Origin: Adiantum capillus-veneris
Lineage: Eukaryota; Streptophyta; Polypodiopsida; Polypodiales; Pteridaceae
Direction: 5' to 3'
Length of the DNA stretch: 64,000 nucleotides
Assembly (NCBI GenBank): GCA_014529385.2
Contig: CM043961.1
Coordinates: 12,338,478-12,402,477 of the forward strand
Below the pieces are notes generated by a model, which worked only from the letters and a program-made list of their open reading frames with translations, had not been told where the DNA came from and did no database searches. The translations under genes were made by a program, and so were the position numbers. Numbering within the stretch: position 1 is the stretch's first letter; each line of letters opens with the position of its first letter. Of this stretch, positions 49,831 through 62,400 are shown piece after piece.

Positions 49831-50788
49831 TGTTGGACGGGAGCGACTCACACACCCATGAAGTGCATGCAAACACTACCTAGATCAACATAATGTCAAT
49901 CGAGGACACAGATGACACGATAGGCACACGGAGGAAATCTCTTTAGCTTGTCAGGCTGAGACTGTCCTAAACATACAACACTCTGGAAGGCCAACTATAC
50001 CACAATCAAGAACCTCACTGCTCTCAACTACACCACCTAGCCACATACACATATACGGAAGGTAACTCACCTAATCATGCAAGATTCGTATGAAACTTAA
50101 GGAACACCATCCCCTCACTAGGATACACCTGTCCCTAAGCTTCTACACTATAAACCCTCGCTCTAAACCCATCTGCGAAAAACGAGTAGGATGACAAAGC
50201 CGAATTTTGAAAGTGCCCGAAATTGAAATTTATGAGTACCTATGCGTAGCTTATGTCACCACGATTCTATAGACTACTAGCACGCAGAAAACATACATCG
50301 TTTGATACACTTACGGCCACAAATAGCTCGTAGATGCATCGGCGTGTGCGCTTCGTCTCGTGTGGAATGCTTGGCGTTGTTGCATAGCTCTCCTTGAGCC
50401 TACAACAATGGTGCACTCGGATCTCCAATGTGTTGAGCGATCCGGGCATAGCGAGAGGATGAAGCTCACGCTCACTCTCTTTCTCTCTCACACACAGTAG
50501 ACGGTAGCGCTAAGTTTTTGATTATGATTAAAAGTCCCTTTACAAAATGACCTATGTACCTTATATACTAAGGCTACTTTAGGTTTAACCAAAAATGGGG
50601 TTGAAAGGGTCAAATGGCTTTGTATTTACAATCTGGAACTGCCATTGCACCCCGGCTTCTGAAACTAGAATAACTACTCATTACAAATGACATTTATAGC
50701 CATAATCCGCAGCATTTCATAACTCGCAAAAGATAAGACTTTGGTACGAAACTTGAGTTATGTTGTGTTGTTGACCCAGTGGTCAACG
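49831..50788 (-). repeat. 3' LTR of element B
   Basis: Starts TGTTGGACGGG. The terminal base is G where the 5' copy has A. It contains a diverged half of the leader palindrome (AACGAGTAGGATGACA, 50181-50196) and, near its right end, GTTGACC...GGTCAAC forming an 8-bp terminal dyad. Confidence 0.92.
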
Positions 50789-50800
50789 TTTCCCCCTTCC
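50789..50800 (-). promoter_or_regulatory. Polypurine tract of element B
   Basis: Minus strand GGAAGGGGGAAA directly upstream of the 3' LTR. Confidence 0.85.
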
Positions 50801-50861
50801 GTGTTCATGTCGTCCCCGACATGACCTGATTGTCGACGGCGATGTGGTCTTTGCTGTCATT

Positions 50862-51410
<549 letters not shown>

Positions 51411-53118
51411 CCTTATGTCTGCTCTTTGTCATTAAGGACTTCTTTGTTCTTGAGTTATGTTGTGTTGTTGACCCAGCGGTCAACACTTTGCTGTTGTTTT
51501 GGCTTCATCTGTTTCACTGCTTGTATCTTTGTCGAACCACAACATGAACTATGATCCATTAGAGCGGACATCTATCATCGTAACCATTCATCTTTTGAGA
51601 TCCTCTGATTACTTTTGTGTCTGCTCTTCTTCATTGGTAACTTCTTTGTTCCTGTGCAATCATGTTGTTAGTGTTGTCAGCAGCTTTGTCATTGTAGGCC
51701 ATTCTTCGACTCGCCATTGAGGAGAAGTATGCTATGATCTGAGATTGGTGCTCCAATTCATTTGTCAATTGATTTGAGTAGCATTTCTTTATTGTTGATG
51801 TAGAAGGAATATGTACAAGAGGATGGTGATAGGTGTCTTTAGATTAGGGTCTAAAACCTGGATGACCAAAGGAAAAAAACCCGGTGGAAAAAAAATGCCT
51901 TTGGTATACGCTCTTATTGGAGTTGAGCAGTTGAATGTGAAGTACATGTTCATGAAAGGTGAGTGCTTGGGTGAAACACGGAAAGAGTGCTTGATGTAAG
52001 TGCCAATTATGGGACACTCTATATGCATATGAGAAATTTGTCAACAAAAGCATGCAATGTGAAAGAAGGAGATGATGGGTGTTTCGAGGAATAAATGTAG
52101 CACATGTGACATCAAAAGATGTCTCAATAGCTTCCACCTTTCCAAGAAGGGTTTTTGATGTAGAAGTTTCTCCACTCGTATCTCACTGTGCGAAGTATGT
52201 GAGTGTCTTTTGGACCTTCTCCTTCACTTCACCAGACGTAAGTACTTAGACTTCGACTCTTTTGCTCACCTATACCAGCATGAGCGACACAACATAAATA
52301 TGCTCAACTCTTCCAGCTTGAGCAGTACCTAGAATAGCTAAGACGCTTAGACCACAGAGAATATTACTTGAAGCTTTGGGACTAACACCTCACTCATTTT
52401 GTGGCTTAGCTACTCGACTCTGACTTGTATGACTTGTCGGTTGCATGTTGACACTGCTTTGTGACAAGTTCTTCGGCTGTTGTAGTGGCTGCTGCTGAGA
52501 CATACTTTGTGAAGTTTCATCGTTTCAAGCCTCTCGTCAGTCTTTGCTTCATGTGGATTATGGATTTTTAAAATTTTTTTTCTTAATAATAAACAAAGAA
52601 AATCTTTAAAAAAACTTAACAAAAGAAAAATCATTCAAATAGAAATCTAAATGCTATGTACACTATACACATGTCCCTAGGGGCTCATATATGGATTTTG
52701 TCCCCATACTCCTGTGTAACACTACTATGAGGGCATATACTCTAAATTTCGTCAAAAGATTATCACAATAAAACGCAAAAATTCAATGCATCTCACAAAA
52801 CATTGCCCTCTAATAGTCATAATGTTAGGTTCGCATTCAGAATGCCGCCCCCCTTCCTATTTGGAGTCATCCTTTACGACAGGGTATCGCAAAAGGTATG
52901 TGTTGTGCTTGGGCAATTAAAAGTTGTGCCTATGTAGGCCTTGTAGTGTAGCCCTATTATGCATACACAGTCAATGCATGGAAAATATTTACGTTGTGCA
53001 AGATGTGGGTATAAGCAATTTGCTTATTGGCATTTGTTTGCAAGGCTTCCTATTCTAAGCAATGTAATGGTCTTTGAAGCTCCTGTATCTTTGCTTGATT
53101 GAAGCGACTTGCTCTCTT
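51411..53118 (-). other. Element B internal region of unknown origin
   Basis: No recognisable domain. It contains a direct repeat of about 62 bp (51389-51450 and 51592-51653, sharing CTTTTGAGATCCTCTGATTAC) and, at 51449-51485, a perfect 37-bp copy of the LTR terminus ending in GGTCAACA. A GGAAAAAAACCCGGTGGAAAAAAAATGCC stretch near 51870 resembles the copia LTR motif seen at 42690. Confidence 0.55.
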
Positions 53119-56100
53119 CTAACTGTACTGTAATCGTAGGAAGAATTGTAAGAATTCAAGCGGCGATGCACTGACAGCAGTTTTGTTGTTCTTCTTTGGG
53201 ACCCATTTCTTTGTGATTATTGGTTGTTTTGTTGCTGACTCTCGTTTGGGAACCCATACTTGCCCGTGCTTTGTTTGTGTTTGAAGAGACTTCTTTGGGA
53301 TCCACCTTTTTGTTGTGTGAGTCGACAGTGGTCTTTGCTTCGGCCCTTGTACGCTTGGTTGGTGACGGGATTCAAGCTTTGAAAGTTGATACTGTGGTTG
53401 TTTTGGAATCCAAATGAATTCCTGATTTTTTTGTGCTTGAATCAACTTCTTTGGAGCCCAAACCTGAGTTGTGAAAGCTTGCGACTTTGTGATATTCTTA
53501 CCCGTTCGTGCACACTTTCCTTGTTTTTGTTTTGGTGTTGGATCTTGTGATTTGTCATTAGAGATCTTTGTCTTCTTGATCCATATCTGTTTTTGGCCGA
53601 TCTAGCTTTTTGGTATCCAGATTTGTTGAGCTTTTTGGCTTTGACTTGTTGTCCTGTTCTTTTGACCTGTCATGGTTGTTGCTGAAGGGGTTGGTGATAG
53701 TGATGCCCTGAGTTGATGATAGGGGATGTCGTAAGATTCATCACTATCGCTACTATCCTCAGCAAGGTTGACTTCTTGTGATTTCCCTTGATTTTTTGGT
53801 TGGTAGTGGAAAGTTACTGTCTGTTTGCTCCTGGGTGGTAGTTTCTTGGAGGATTGTTCTAGCCCATTGATTAGAGCATTGTTAGCTCGTTGCTCTGGTC
53901 GTATTCCTCCTAGCTGAGTCTTTGCATCCTTATAAGGAGCCATGTATGAGGATTCTTGTGGTGGATGTGTCTTCACCGAGGACTTTGGAATCCACTTTTG
54001 ATGCACTTTATTCGTGTAGCGATGACATTGATTCCCGGGTCGTTGATCTTCTTGAAGCTCAAAGTGTTCTACAGAGTCATAGAACTCGTCGTCTTCTTCA
54101 TCTTTTGATTCTCCACATTTCTTTGTTTGCTCCTTATTTCGAGAGCTTGTTGATGTCTGGTTCTCTTCGTTTTCCTGGATTACACTCACTGCAAAATAAG
54201 GAACGACATCATAGCCATTTTCATCACAAAACTTTGTTGTGGGAGCATCCTCCACGGCGCACACGTCTAGAGTAGCCAAGATGTGTTCCCATCCAAAAGG
54301 CTCTAACTCTTCTTCAGAAAATGGTTCTGGGATATAGTCCATATCCTCTATAACCCGCTCTAGGATACATTCCTCACGCTTCAAGCTACCACATTGTGAA
54401 GCTCCACACATCCACAGTTCTTTAGGCTTACCTAACCAAGCTGGAAGTTCTGATCCTGCTACTGTGGCGGAATGAAACTCCTCAACCGGTGTTCTCGTCA
54501 CATCCCTATAGCTATGGTCCCTCAAGTTTATCTTTGTTATGGTTTCCATATGTCTCAGGTATATATGGTCATAACCCCAATCTTGGACCATTTTCAATTG
54601 TCGCATGAATGGTCTTCCCAGAATGATGTCATAGTTGTTCTTCTTGCCAAAGTCAACAACAACAAAAGTGTGTTTATATTCAATGCCACAAGAAGTAACA
54701 AGTACTTTTTCTAGAAGTCCTAGGGGCTTTTCCTTGTGTCCGTCTGCAAGCTGCAGGGTCATTCGTGTGGATATCAAGGCAGGTTTTCCCCACTTCTTCC
54801 AAACCTCTTTGGTTGCAATGGCCACACCAGCTCCACTGCCAAGGATTGCCATGGTTTTTACACCATTGAATTCCAAAGGAAGGGTGGTGTTTCCATCTTC
54901 TCCCTCGTAATAGTCGCCTACCTTGTTTAATGGCACTGGCCTAGTATTTAGTTGAGGCATTTCAAGCTCTTTGATGCCTTCCTCGATTTGAGTCATTGGG
55001 GTTTTTACACTAAATTTCTCTAGACATTTACCCACATTAGCCCACATGTTTGGTCTTATTCTGAGCAACTCAGCTAACATTATTGTACAGGGGACTGGGG
55101 TAGATAGAATATCTACTAGCCCCTTTGAATCGATGGCTTTGTTGGGAGACAGTCTCTGTGATGGGACTGCAACCACATCTGACTTGGTCTCGTACTCTCC
55201 CATGTAGGATGGTAGCGTTCTTAACGAATGGGGTTGACTATCCATAGATTGTACAGATCCTTTGTCGCCCCAATATGATCGCACGTCTAGATTCATTTGA
55301 GATCTAGTCTCAAATTCCTCTATTGGTGGTAGAAATACTCCTCGTTCATCACCAGTCTTGTCTACTCCTCTTCTTAGGTCATCGGCTTCATTGGCCTCTC
55401 TGACTTGTTTCCACAATTCGTCAAGACCATCTATCTCTTTACAATCCTCAGGTATAGCTTGGTGAAATCCCTCGGAAGAGTTATCCGTGGTATTCAGTAC
55501 TATCCTTGGTTCTAATGCTGGGTCTTTGAGGTTTGGTCTGTGCTCATGACTAGAATCTGGCTCTTTTAGTTCCTGGTTTGGTGGGATTACTTGTGTAGGC
55601 ATGACACGGATCACATCCTTAGGTTTTGCAACTATTTGTTCTAGTAAAGCTTGGGCTGTTTGAATCATTTTTTGGCACATTTCAAACCTTTGCTTTTCTA
55701 GTTCCGCATCGGGATATGTCATCCACCTGTGTTCTTGGGTTTGGTTGTTTTTGAGCCTCACATCATAGGATTTCAAGAGGGTATCTAATATCTCATTAAC
55801 CTTCTCTGCCAACACAGATCCTCCTAAACTAGCACTTCTCGGTTTCTCATCCATGGATGGTTCTTCTAGAGGTTTAACCATCTGTGTAAGAGAAGGTGCC
55901 TCCTTTTCCTCATGTTGTTTTATCTTCTCCTCAGCTTCAGTAAGCTTCTCAGCTAGGGATTTTTGCTCTCGTTCCCTGCGTGCTTTCATCCTAGTCTTTC
56001 TAGCTTTCCAACTATTTCGTTTGCTCTTGGTTTTCTGACTAGGTGCGTCTGTCTTTGGTCCATCATTTGTCTTTGGACTCATGTCACTTTCTGTGTTCTT

Positions 56101-56151
56101 TGTCTCTGGATTCTCATCAGCTTTCTTTTGAGCTTGTGCTCTCGTAACCAC
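53119..56151 (-). pseudogene. Protease polyprotein of element B with W-I-P-K repeats
   Basis: An 849-codon frame (56151-53602) plus 161 more codons in the same frame after one TAG. Residues 1-130 are Lys/Glu-rich, with a coiled coil around 40-75. The segment from SLGGSVLAEKVNEILDTLL to NQTQEHRWMTYPD aligns with element A. The protease sits near residues 430-560: AILGSGAGVAIATKEVWKKW (the catalytic Asp of A is Gly here), FGKKNNYDIILGRPFMRQLKMVQDWGYDHIYLRH. Then come LEPFGWEHILATLDVC, an acidic region, and W-[IVA]-P-K repeats near the end (HQKWIPKS, QQIWIPKS; after the stop QVWAPKK, FIWIPKQ, KRWIPKK, QVWVPKR, KKWVPKK). No RT follows. The frame is continuous with gag upstream. Confidence 0.82.
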
Positions 56152-56193
56152 TTGAACTGGTACAACATTTTCATTTTCTGAGCTACTAGGTAG

Positions 56194-56469
56194 CTAAACA
56201 ATCCCTGATACATTTGTTGTGATTTTCCTGATTTGGTTTGGTTTTTTCGGGCAATCGGGGATTAAGTGAGTGATGCCACACTCAAGACAATAGGCATTTA
56301 CTTTAGTGATCTCCGTATGAGGACAGTGTTTGACCAAGTGGTTGTCACGACTTTTGTGACAATCTGTCTCTGGTTGAGGAGATTCTTTTAGCATTTCCTC
56401 TTGGCTATAAGCAAGCTTCGACCTAGATAAGCTACTATTTTCAATGAATCGCAATGTCCTTTCGTCCAT
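56194..56469 (-). pseudogene. Gag zinc-knuckle segment of element B
   Basis: 91 codons in the same frame as gag (upstream) and protease (downstream), isolated only by TAG codons at 56488 and 56194. It contains CHKSRDNHLVKHC and CLECGITHLIPDC. Both have CCHC-like spacing, but the first lacks its second Cys (CX2S). Zinc knuckles bind the element RNA during packaging. Confidence 0.8.
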
Positions 56470-56487
56470 TTCATACCTTCTTTCTTT

Positions 56488-58053
56488 CTACTGAAACCCA
56501 GAAGGTGGAGGTTGTACCGGCCTCACCACTCCATGTGTTTCTCTAACATTTTGTTGCTCCGAAGGGTAGTACTCACTTTGGTTGCTATACCACATTGTAG
56601 CTGGTACTGGAGTTGGTTTATTTGATGCTTCCATCATTGGCATGTATCTCATGTCTACCGGCATTCTAGCACCTGGCAGCGGAGGTTGTTGTCCTAAGAC
56701 AAGCTGTGGCCTTAAAACTCCTACTGGTCCTGGCGCATTCCCTGTAATGTATCTAGGTGGAGTAGGTGCTTCTGGAACAGGTTGTACATACCACTCCCTA
56801 GAATTTTCCAAGCTATAATAGCACTCTTCCCCTGTATGATTCCTCCATTTTCTTTTAATTTCACACCACTTCGGCTCTCCCGAATCAGACCTTACAAGAG
56901 GAATCAACCTCTTGACCAAGTCGTCGATAAACTTTTCTTGATCAATAGGTGCCGTTGGCTTGGCAATGGACTCACTTATCTGTGAAACACTGTGCTGAGA
57001 GGATGTGTCATCTCCTTGACTCTGAAAGTCCTTTTCTTTGTATGCCTCACAGTTATCCACTAGATAAAGAGCTTCTTTGATAAACTCGTTTAGCATCATC
57101 CTCCTTATCCTATGCAAATCCTTTTGAAGGCCCTCATCTCTCATTCCGTGGATAAAGATCAACATCAGTCGTGCTTGTGTAGGTAATTCCGCTCTCGGAC
57201 AGAGCTTAACATATCTCTTGAGCCGTAATGATGCTTTGCGTACTGATTCATCCTCTTTCTGTTTGAATCTATGGATTTGTGAGACCGTGTTGTGAGCAAT
57301 GCCTTTTGGCGAGAATTCTTCGATAAACTCCTCAAACAACTCATCTAGGGTCTCAAAATCCCATTTTTCCACCGAGTCGAACCATGTAGCTGCATCATCT
57401 TCTAGAGTCAATCCAAATCCCGCAAACTGTGTCGCAAAATCTGAAACTTCCTCTGCTCTAATCACTCTTCTAAAAGCCGCTACGTGATCTCTCGGATCTT
57501 TATCTCCGGAGTATTTTCTGTTTACCCATTTCTGGACTAGGGATGGTCTAACTCGTCGATTGTCTACAAGTCTAACCAGTGACTCTCCCAATCCTTCTCT
57601 CATTATCGCTCTTGAAGGGAATCCTGGTGGCTCTCTTCTTGGAATTCCTATAGGAATTCCCGTGTTTGGTGGAGGCATTTGTGGTCCTTCATTGACCAAA
57701 TGTCCACCTCTTTCTAGTACAGTCTGTGGATTTGTGCTTTCTACAACTCTGTATTCTCGTTCATACTTGTCGACAACCATAGATCTCCATTGACAGTCGA
57801 CTCCGTATGTGTAGACATATAAGAGCTTGTAATCCGTTATCTCTTCTAGGTATGGATCTGAGCACCTATAAAGATTGACCTCATTGTCGTCAATGTATCT
57901 ATATAGTCCTTCACTCTCATGTCCAATCATCCAAACTCTCTCAACATGATGGGTCTTTATCAATTGTAAGTTTGGAAGATCCATTGTGGGAGGATATTCC
58001 TTTATCGGGATCTCCAAGCTTGTGTAAGCTGCGTTTGAATCTAGGGTAGACAT
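56488..58053 (-). pseudogene. Gag of element B
   Basis: 521 codons, starting MSTLDSNAAYTSLEIPIKEY. The N-terminal 130 residues include VWMIGHESEGLYRYIDDNE, shared with element A and not a known domain. The capsid-like core (about residues 170-330) has RVRPSLVQKWVNRKYSGD, RDHVAAFRRVIRAEEVSDFATQF, AATWFDSVEKWDFETLDELFEEFIEEFSP, QKEDESVRKASLRLKRYVKLCP and FIHGMRDEGLQKDLH, a good Retrotrans_gag pattern. The C terminus is Pro/Met-rich and ends PPPSGFQ before TAG. The start ATG is the first after the leader. The frame is intact, so Gag alone could still be made. Confidence 0.88.
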
Positions 58054-60516
58054 GATTTCTAGGCTTAAGAGCTTTTGCTTGGTTCAAGTAGACTTAGTCC
58101 ACTGTGTTCAAGTGCTTTGGTTAGGGAAAAGTCGAAACTATGTCCAAAACCGCAACCGTTTCGTCACAATTCTCGCAAATTGTCGCTTTCAGACACCCCC
58201 GACTTCCGGATGAATTTTGAGGCCTTAAACGATGTTTTTTTCAAACTTGAACTAAATGGTTGCCATAGGCAAACATTTAGTTCATGTTTTGCTCTAAGAT
58301 CTGTAGAGCCGCTCTCAGGCTACGTTTTGATATAAAAACTTTTCCGATCCGATACCGTTTGTGAAAGTTATGGCCAAAATAGTGAAATGCAGTTTAGAAT
58401 GGTCAAAATGAGTCCAAATTCAATTTTGAAAAAAGATTTGGGATCTCTGTCACACTGTGAACACTTATGTATGGTCAAAATTACATTTGAACCCTAAAAC
58501 TGGCCTGGAAACATGCTATGCGTAGGATGTCTATATGCTCAGAATTTAACAAAATTTTGTCCAGAGACTCCCCTTAAGTCCAACAACACAATGGTATGCT
58601 CAGAATTTCATTTGGACCTAAGAATGGCCTTGAGACATCCTACGCGTAGGATGTTTTTTTGCTCAGAATGACTTGAAATTTTCACCCCAGCTTCTCCTTG
58701 ATGTGCTGATCACAGTGGTGTGCTCATAAGTTGGTTTGGAGTCCTAAATCAAGCTAGAGACATCCTACGCGTAGGATGTCTAACTGCTCAGATTTTGTCC
58801 AAACTTGCACTGTAGCTTCCCCTTGATGTGCTAAACTCACATCTATTTTTACTTTTTGATTGTGACACCTATAGGTTAGTCAAATGCTCAAGAATCTGTT
58901 CCAAAAGCCTGATGTCTGTTCTGATGAATTCCCAAGTCAAATCAACTCCAAATTGGACCAAATTTGCCTAGGAGGCTTATCTAAGGCTATATGACAGCAT
59001 GGTATGATCACAGTAGAATTTTGGTTTCAGAATTATGCATTAGACATCCTACGCGTAGGATGTCTAACTGCTCAGAATTTCCCCAAATTTGAACCACAGA
59101 CTCTCCTTAAGGTGCTGATCACTGTGGTATGCTCAGAATTTCATTTAGACTCCAAAATCACACAGAAGACATCCTACGCGTAGGATGTCTTTTTGGCCTG
59201 TTTGACCCCAGACTTGTCCCACAACTTCCCCTTGATGTCAGTAACCCAGTGCTATGCTTAGATTTTAATTTGGATGTCAAAAGACCCCAAAGCTAGCTCT
59301 TCTAGCCTTTTTTCAGTCAAAAGTGCTAAAGTCTGTTCAATCTTCACTTTCACCGACCCAAATGAGATGAAATTGATCACATGCACTCAATACAACATTT
59401 AGAACATGCCTTTGAAGTCACCCTATGGTTTGGTCTAAAAAATTATGCCATGGGCACAATTGGGTAGGATGTCTGGCAATTTCAGTCTATCTGGCCTTAT
59501 TCTGTCAAGATATGGTCAAGTTCCCCTTTCCAGGTGAAAATAGGGTAAAACCTACCTTCTGAACACATTGGTCAACTCAGAATTTCAAAATTTTCACCAG
59601 ATCACCCTGTAGACATCCTACGCGTAGGATGTCTACTGCTGATTTTTTTTAGACTGAAGTGTCCCTGATGCTTCCTTATGCTCTCAGCAAGTGCAAGTAT
59701 GCTTCACAATTGCAAAAACATGCAAAAATCACTCAATTAAGCCTTTGCTGACATTTTACGTTTTTTGACTCCGCCTTTTGGCTTTTGGTCAACAAAAATA
59801 GGGAAAAACACCCAAGTCAATATGAAAATAGGGTAAAACCTACCCTCTGAACACACTGGTCAACTCAGAATTTCAAAATTTCCACTAGATCACCCTTGAG
59901 ACATCCTACCTACCCTCTGAACACACTGGTCAACTCAGAATTTCAAAATTTCCACTAGATCACCCTTGAGACATCCTACGCGTAGGATGTCTATGTTTAA
60001 AGAATTGCAGGTTTTCTTCACAAAACCCTTGCAAATGCTCTTTTATATGCACATCATCAGTCAGTCATACAAAAATATCCACAAAAGCTTGTTTAATGCA
60101 TTTTTACCCTCAAAAGCACACTTTTCCATGATTTCAAATGCAATCAAGCACTTTAGCAAATAATTCAGTGTTGAATAGCTCTAGATCAGAATCGGATCAC
60201 TTACCTAAAGCTACTCCTACAAATCATATGGGGTTTTGCATCTATGAGTAGAAAAACGCTTCACTGCCACACACGGACTAGTAAACGCTTTTATCACCTC
60301 ACAAATCACTCGACCACCAAAAACTACTCTAATCCACAGATCCTAACTAAACCTATCTAGTCGCAGACCCTCGGCGAGACACACGCTTCCTGGCTATCCA
60401 CTTGATCGCGGAATATCCTCTTTCGGATCCACTTAAGAAAAACGCTTTCTTTAGCCGAAACTAAATCAAGCAACCATCACAGGAGTGTTAGTAGGAAACC
60501 TACTTAGGTCTTTGTG
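58054..60516 (-). promoter_or_regulatory. Element B leader with palindrome array
   Basis: 2.46 kb of untranslated leader without long reading frames. It carries a 24-bp palindrome made of AGACATCCTACG and its reverse complement. Perfect copies are at 58758-58781, 59042-59065, 59167-59190, 59611-59634 and 59969-59992. Near-perfect copies are at 58633-58656 (one change) and 58509-58532 (three changes), and half sites at 59464-59474 and 59899-59909. Flanks also repeat (TGCTCAGAATTT, CTTCCCCTTGATGTGCTG, GGTATGCTCAGAATTTCATTTGG). The sites are therefore centres of a diverged tandem repeat, with steps of about 124-147 bp or about twice that. Confidence 0.88.
59841..59980. repeat. 70-bp perfect tandem duplication in the element B leader
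   Basis: Two copies of a 70-bp unit beginning TACCCTCTGAACACACTGG. The copy boundary cuts the palindrome after AGACATCCTAC, leaving a half site at 59899. Confidence 0.9.
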
Positions 60517-60534
60517 TCCCCGGCAATGGCGCCA
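60517..60534 (-). promoter_or_regulatory. tRNA-Asp primer-binding site of element B
   Basis: Plus strand TCCCCGGCAATGGCGCCA matches the 3' end of plant tRNA-Asp at 17 of 18 positions, one base from the 5' LTR. Confidence 0.88.
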
Positions 60535-60535
60535 A

Positions 60536-61492
60536 TGTTGGACGGGAGCGACTCACACACCCATGAAGTGCATGCAAATACTACCTAGATCAACATAATG
60601 TCAATCGAGGACATAGATGACACGATAGGCACACGGAGGAAATCTCTTTAGCTTGTCAGGCTGAGACCATCCTACACATACAACACTCTGGAAGGCCAAC
60701 TATACCACAATCAAGAACCTCACTGCTCTCAACTATACCACCTAGCCACATACACACATACGGAAGGTAACTCACCTAATCATGCCAGATTCATATGAAA
60801 CTTAAGGAACACCATCCCCTCACTAGGATACACCTGTCCCTAAGCTTCTACACTATATCCCTCGCTCTAAACCCATCTGCGGAAAACGCGTAGGATGACA
60901 GAGCCGAATTTTGAAAGTGCCTAAAACTGAAATTTATGAGTATCTATGCGTAGCTTATGTCTCCACGATTCTATAGACTACTAGCACGTAGAAAACAGAC
61001 ATCGTTTGATACACTTACGACCACAAATAACTCGTAGATGCGTCGACGTGTGCGCTTTGTCTCGTGTGGAATGCTTGGCGTCGTCGCCTAGCTCTCCTCG
61101 AGCCTACAACAATGGTGCAGTCGGATCTCCAATGTGTTGAGTGAGCCGAGCGTAGCGAGAGGATGAAGCTCACGCTCACTCTCTTTCTCTCTCACACACC
61201 GTAGACGGCAGCGCTAAGTTTTTGATTATGATTAAAAGTCCCTTTACAAAATGACCTAGGTACCTTATATACTAAGGCTACCTTAGGTTTAACGAAAAAT
61301 GGGCTTGAAAGGGTCAAATGGCTTTGTATTTACAATCTGGAAGTGCCATTGCACCCCGGCTTCTGAAACTAGAACAACTACTCATTACAAATGACATTTA
61401 TAGCCATAATCCGCAACATTTCATAACTCGCAAAAGATAAGACTTTGGTACGAAACTTGAGTTATGTTGTGTTGTTGACCCAGCGGTCAACA
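60536..61492 (-). repeat. 5' LTR of element B
   Basis: 957 bp, TGTTGG...GTCAACA on the plus strand. It contains ACGCGTAGGATGACA (60886-60900), a close copy of half of the leader palindrome, and a perfect 8-bp dyad at its end (61473-61492). Confidence 0.92.
61265..61271 (-). promoter_or_regulatory. Probable TATA box in the 5' LTR of element B
   Basis: Minus strand TATATAA within AGTATATAAGGTAC, in the upstream (U3) part of the LTR in coding sense. It is also present in the 3' LTR (50561-50567). Confidence 0.55.
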
Positions 61493-62400
61493 ATGGCAAA
61501 GAGTGCTTGATATATACAGGATGTGCATGTCATTTATGCTGCAATTTTCTGTTGAGATTTGATTTTGCACACACTATTACACATTGGAGTCTCTCCTAAG
61601 TTATAAGTGCACTGTAATTGACATGTTCGGTTGTACAAAATTTGACAAATCTTGATCAGTCTAAATGATTGAAAGAGAAGGTTATGGGTTTGTGAGGATC
61701 CATAAACAAGCCTGCTGGAAGAGTGCAATGGCTTCATACCACACAATGATGCCTGTTATATTTTCAATTTGCAATCTTGGAAAAAAAGAACCAGTATGGA
61801 TGCCTTGGGAGACAATTCAACCAGCTTAGAAAATCCTTATAAATTAAAGACTCTATAGTGGAAAAGGAGTGGCAGGCACCATTATTCACTAGACAGTGAA
61901 ATTTTTTGCTTAAGTACTTTCATGCCAGGTGTTAGAGTGTTCATATTCCAATCCAAAGTGTGTCTTACTTGCATGATCCCGAGTATTAAAATTTACACTT
62001 GATGTCAAATGAAGAGGTGATTAAGGTTTTTTTATCAAGTCGTCAATATGTTGTATTCCAATGCTCAAGACTTTATTAACTGCATCAAAGTGTTGAGTAC
62101 ATTTAGATTAAAGGAACAACCTTTGGCAAATGATTTTGTTCAATCAATGAGAAAGGATCAACCTGCATGCAAATGAAGGATCATGATAGGTGGTGGAGAA
62201 TCACTCAAGTCTTCATCCACTTGCAATGAAAGTTCTGGAAGAATGTGTGGAAAATTTGAGATTTGAGAGTAATTGGAGCATGTACAAGTACGTTCATAGC
62301 ACTTGAAATTTTAGTTTACATGTATTGCAATGAAAGGATATTACATCATATTGAAAGTGTTGGCTATGAGAAATAAATCCCTAGTTGGGTGTACAACTGC
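61493..62400 (+). pseudogene. hAT-type transposase, right part with C-terminal dimerisation remnant
   Basis: Directly after the ATGGC duplication the reading resumes (QRVLDIY...). Through many stops it reaches FESNWSMYKYVHST near 62260-62310, matching the hAT dimerisation signature E-NWS-Y--IHS-KRN. Together with 49455-49826 it forms one decayed gene interrupted by element B. The middle part is weakly conserved. Confidence 0.6.
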
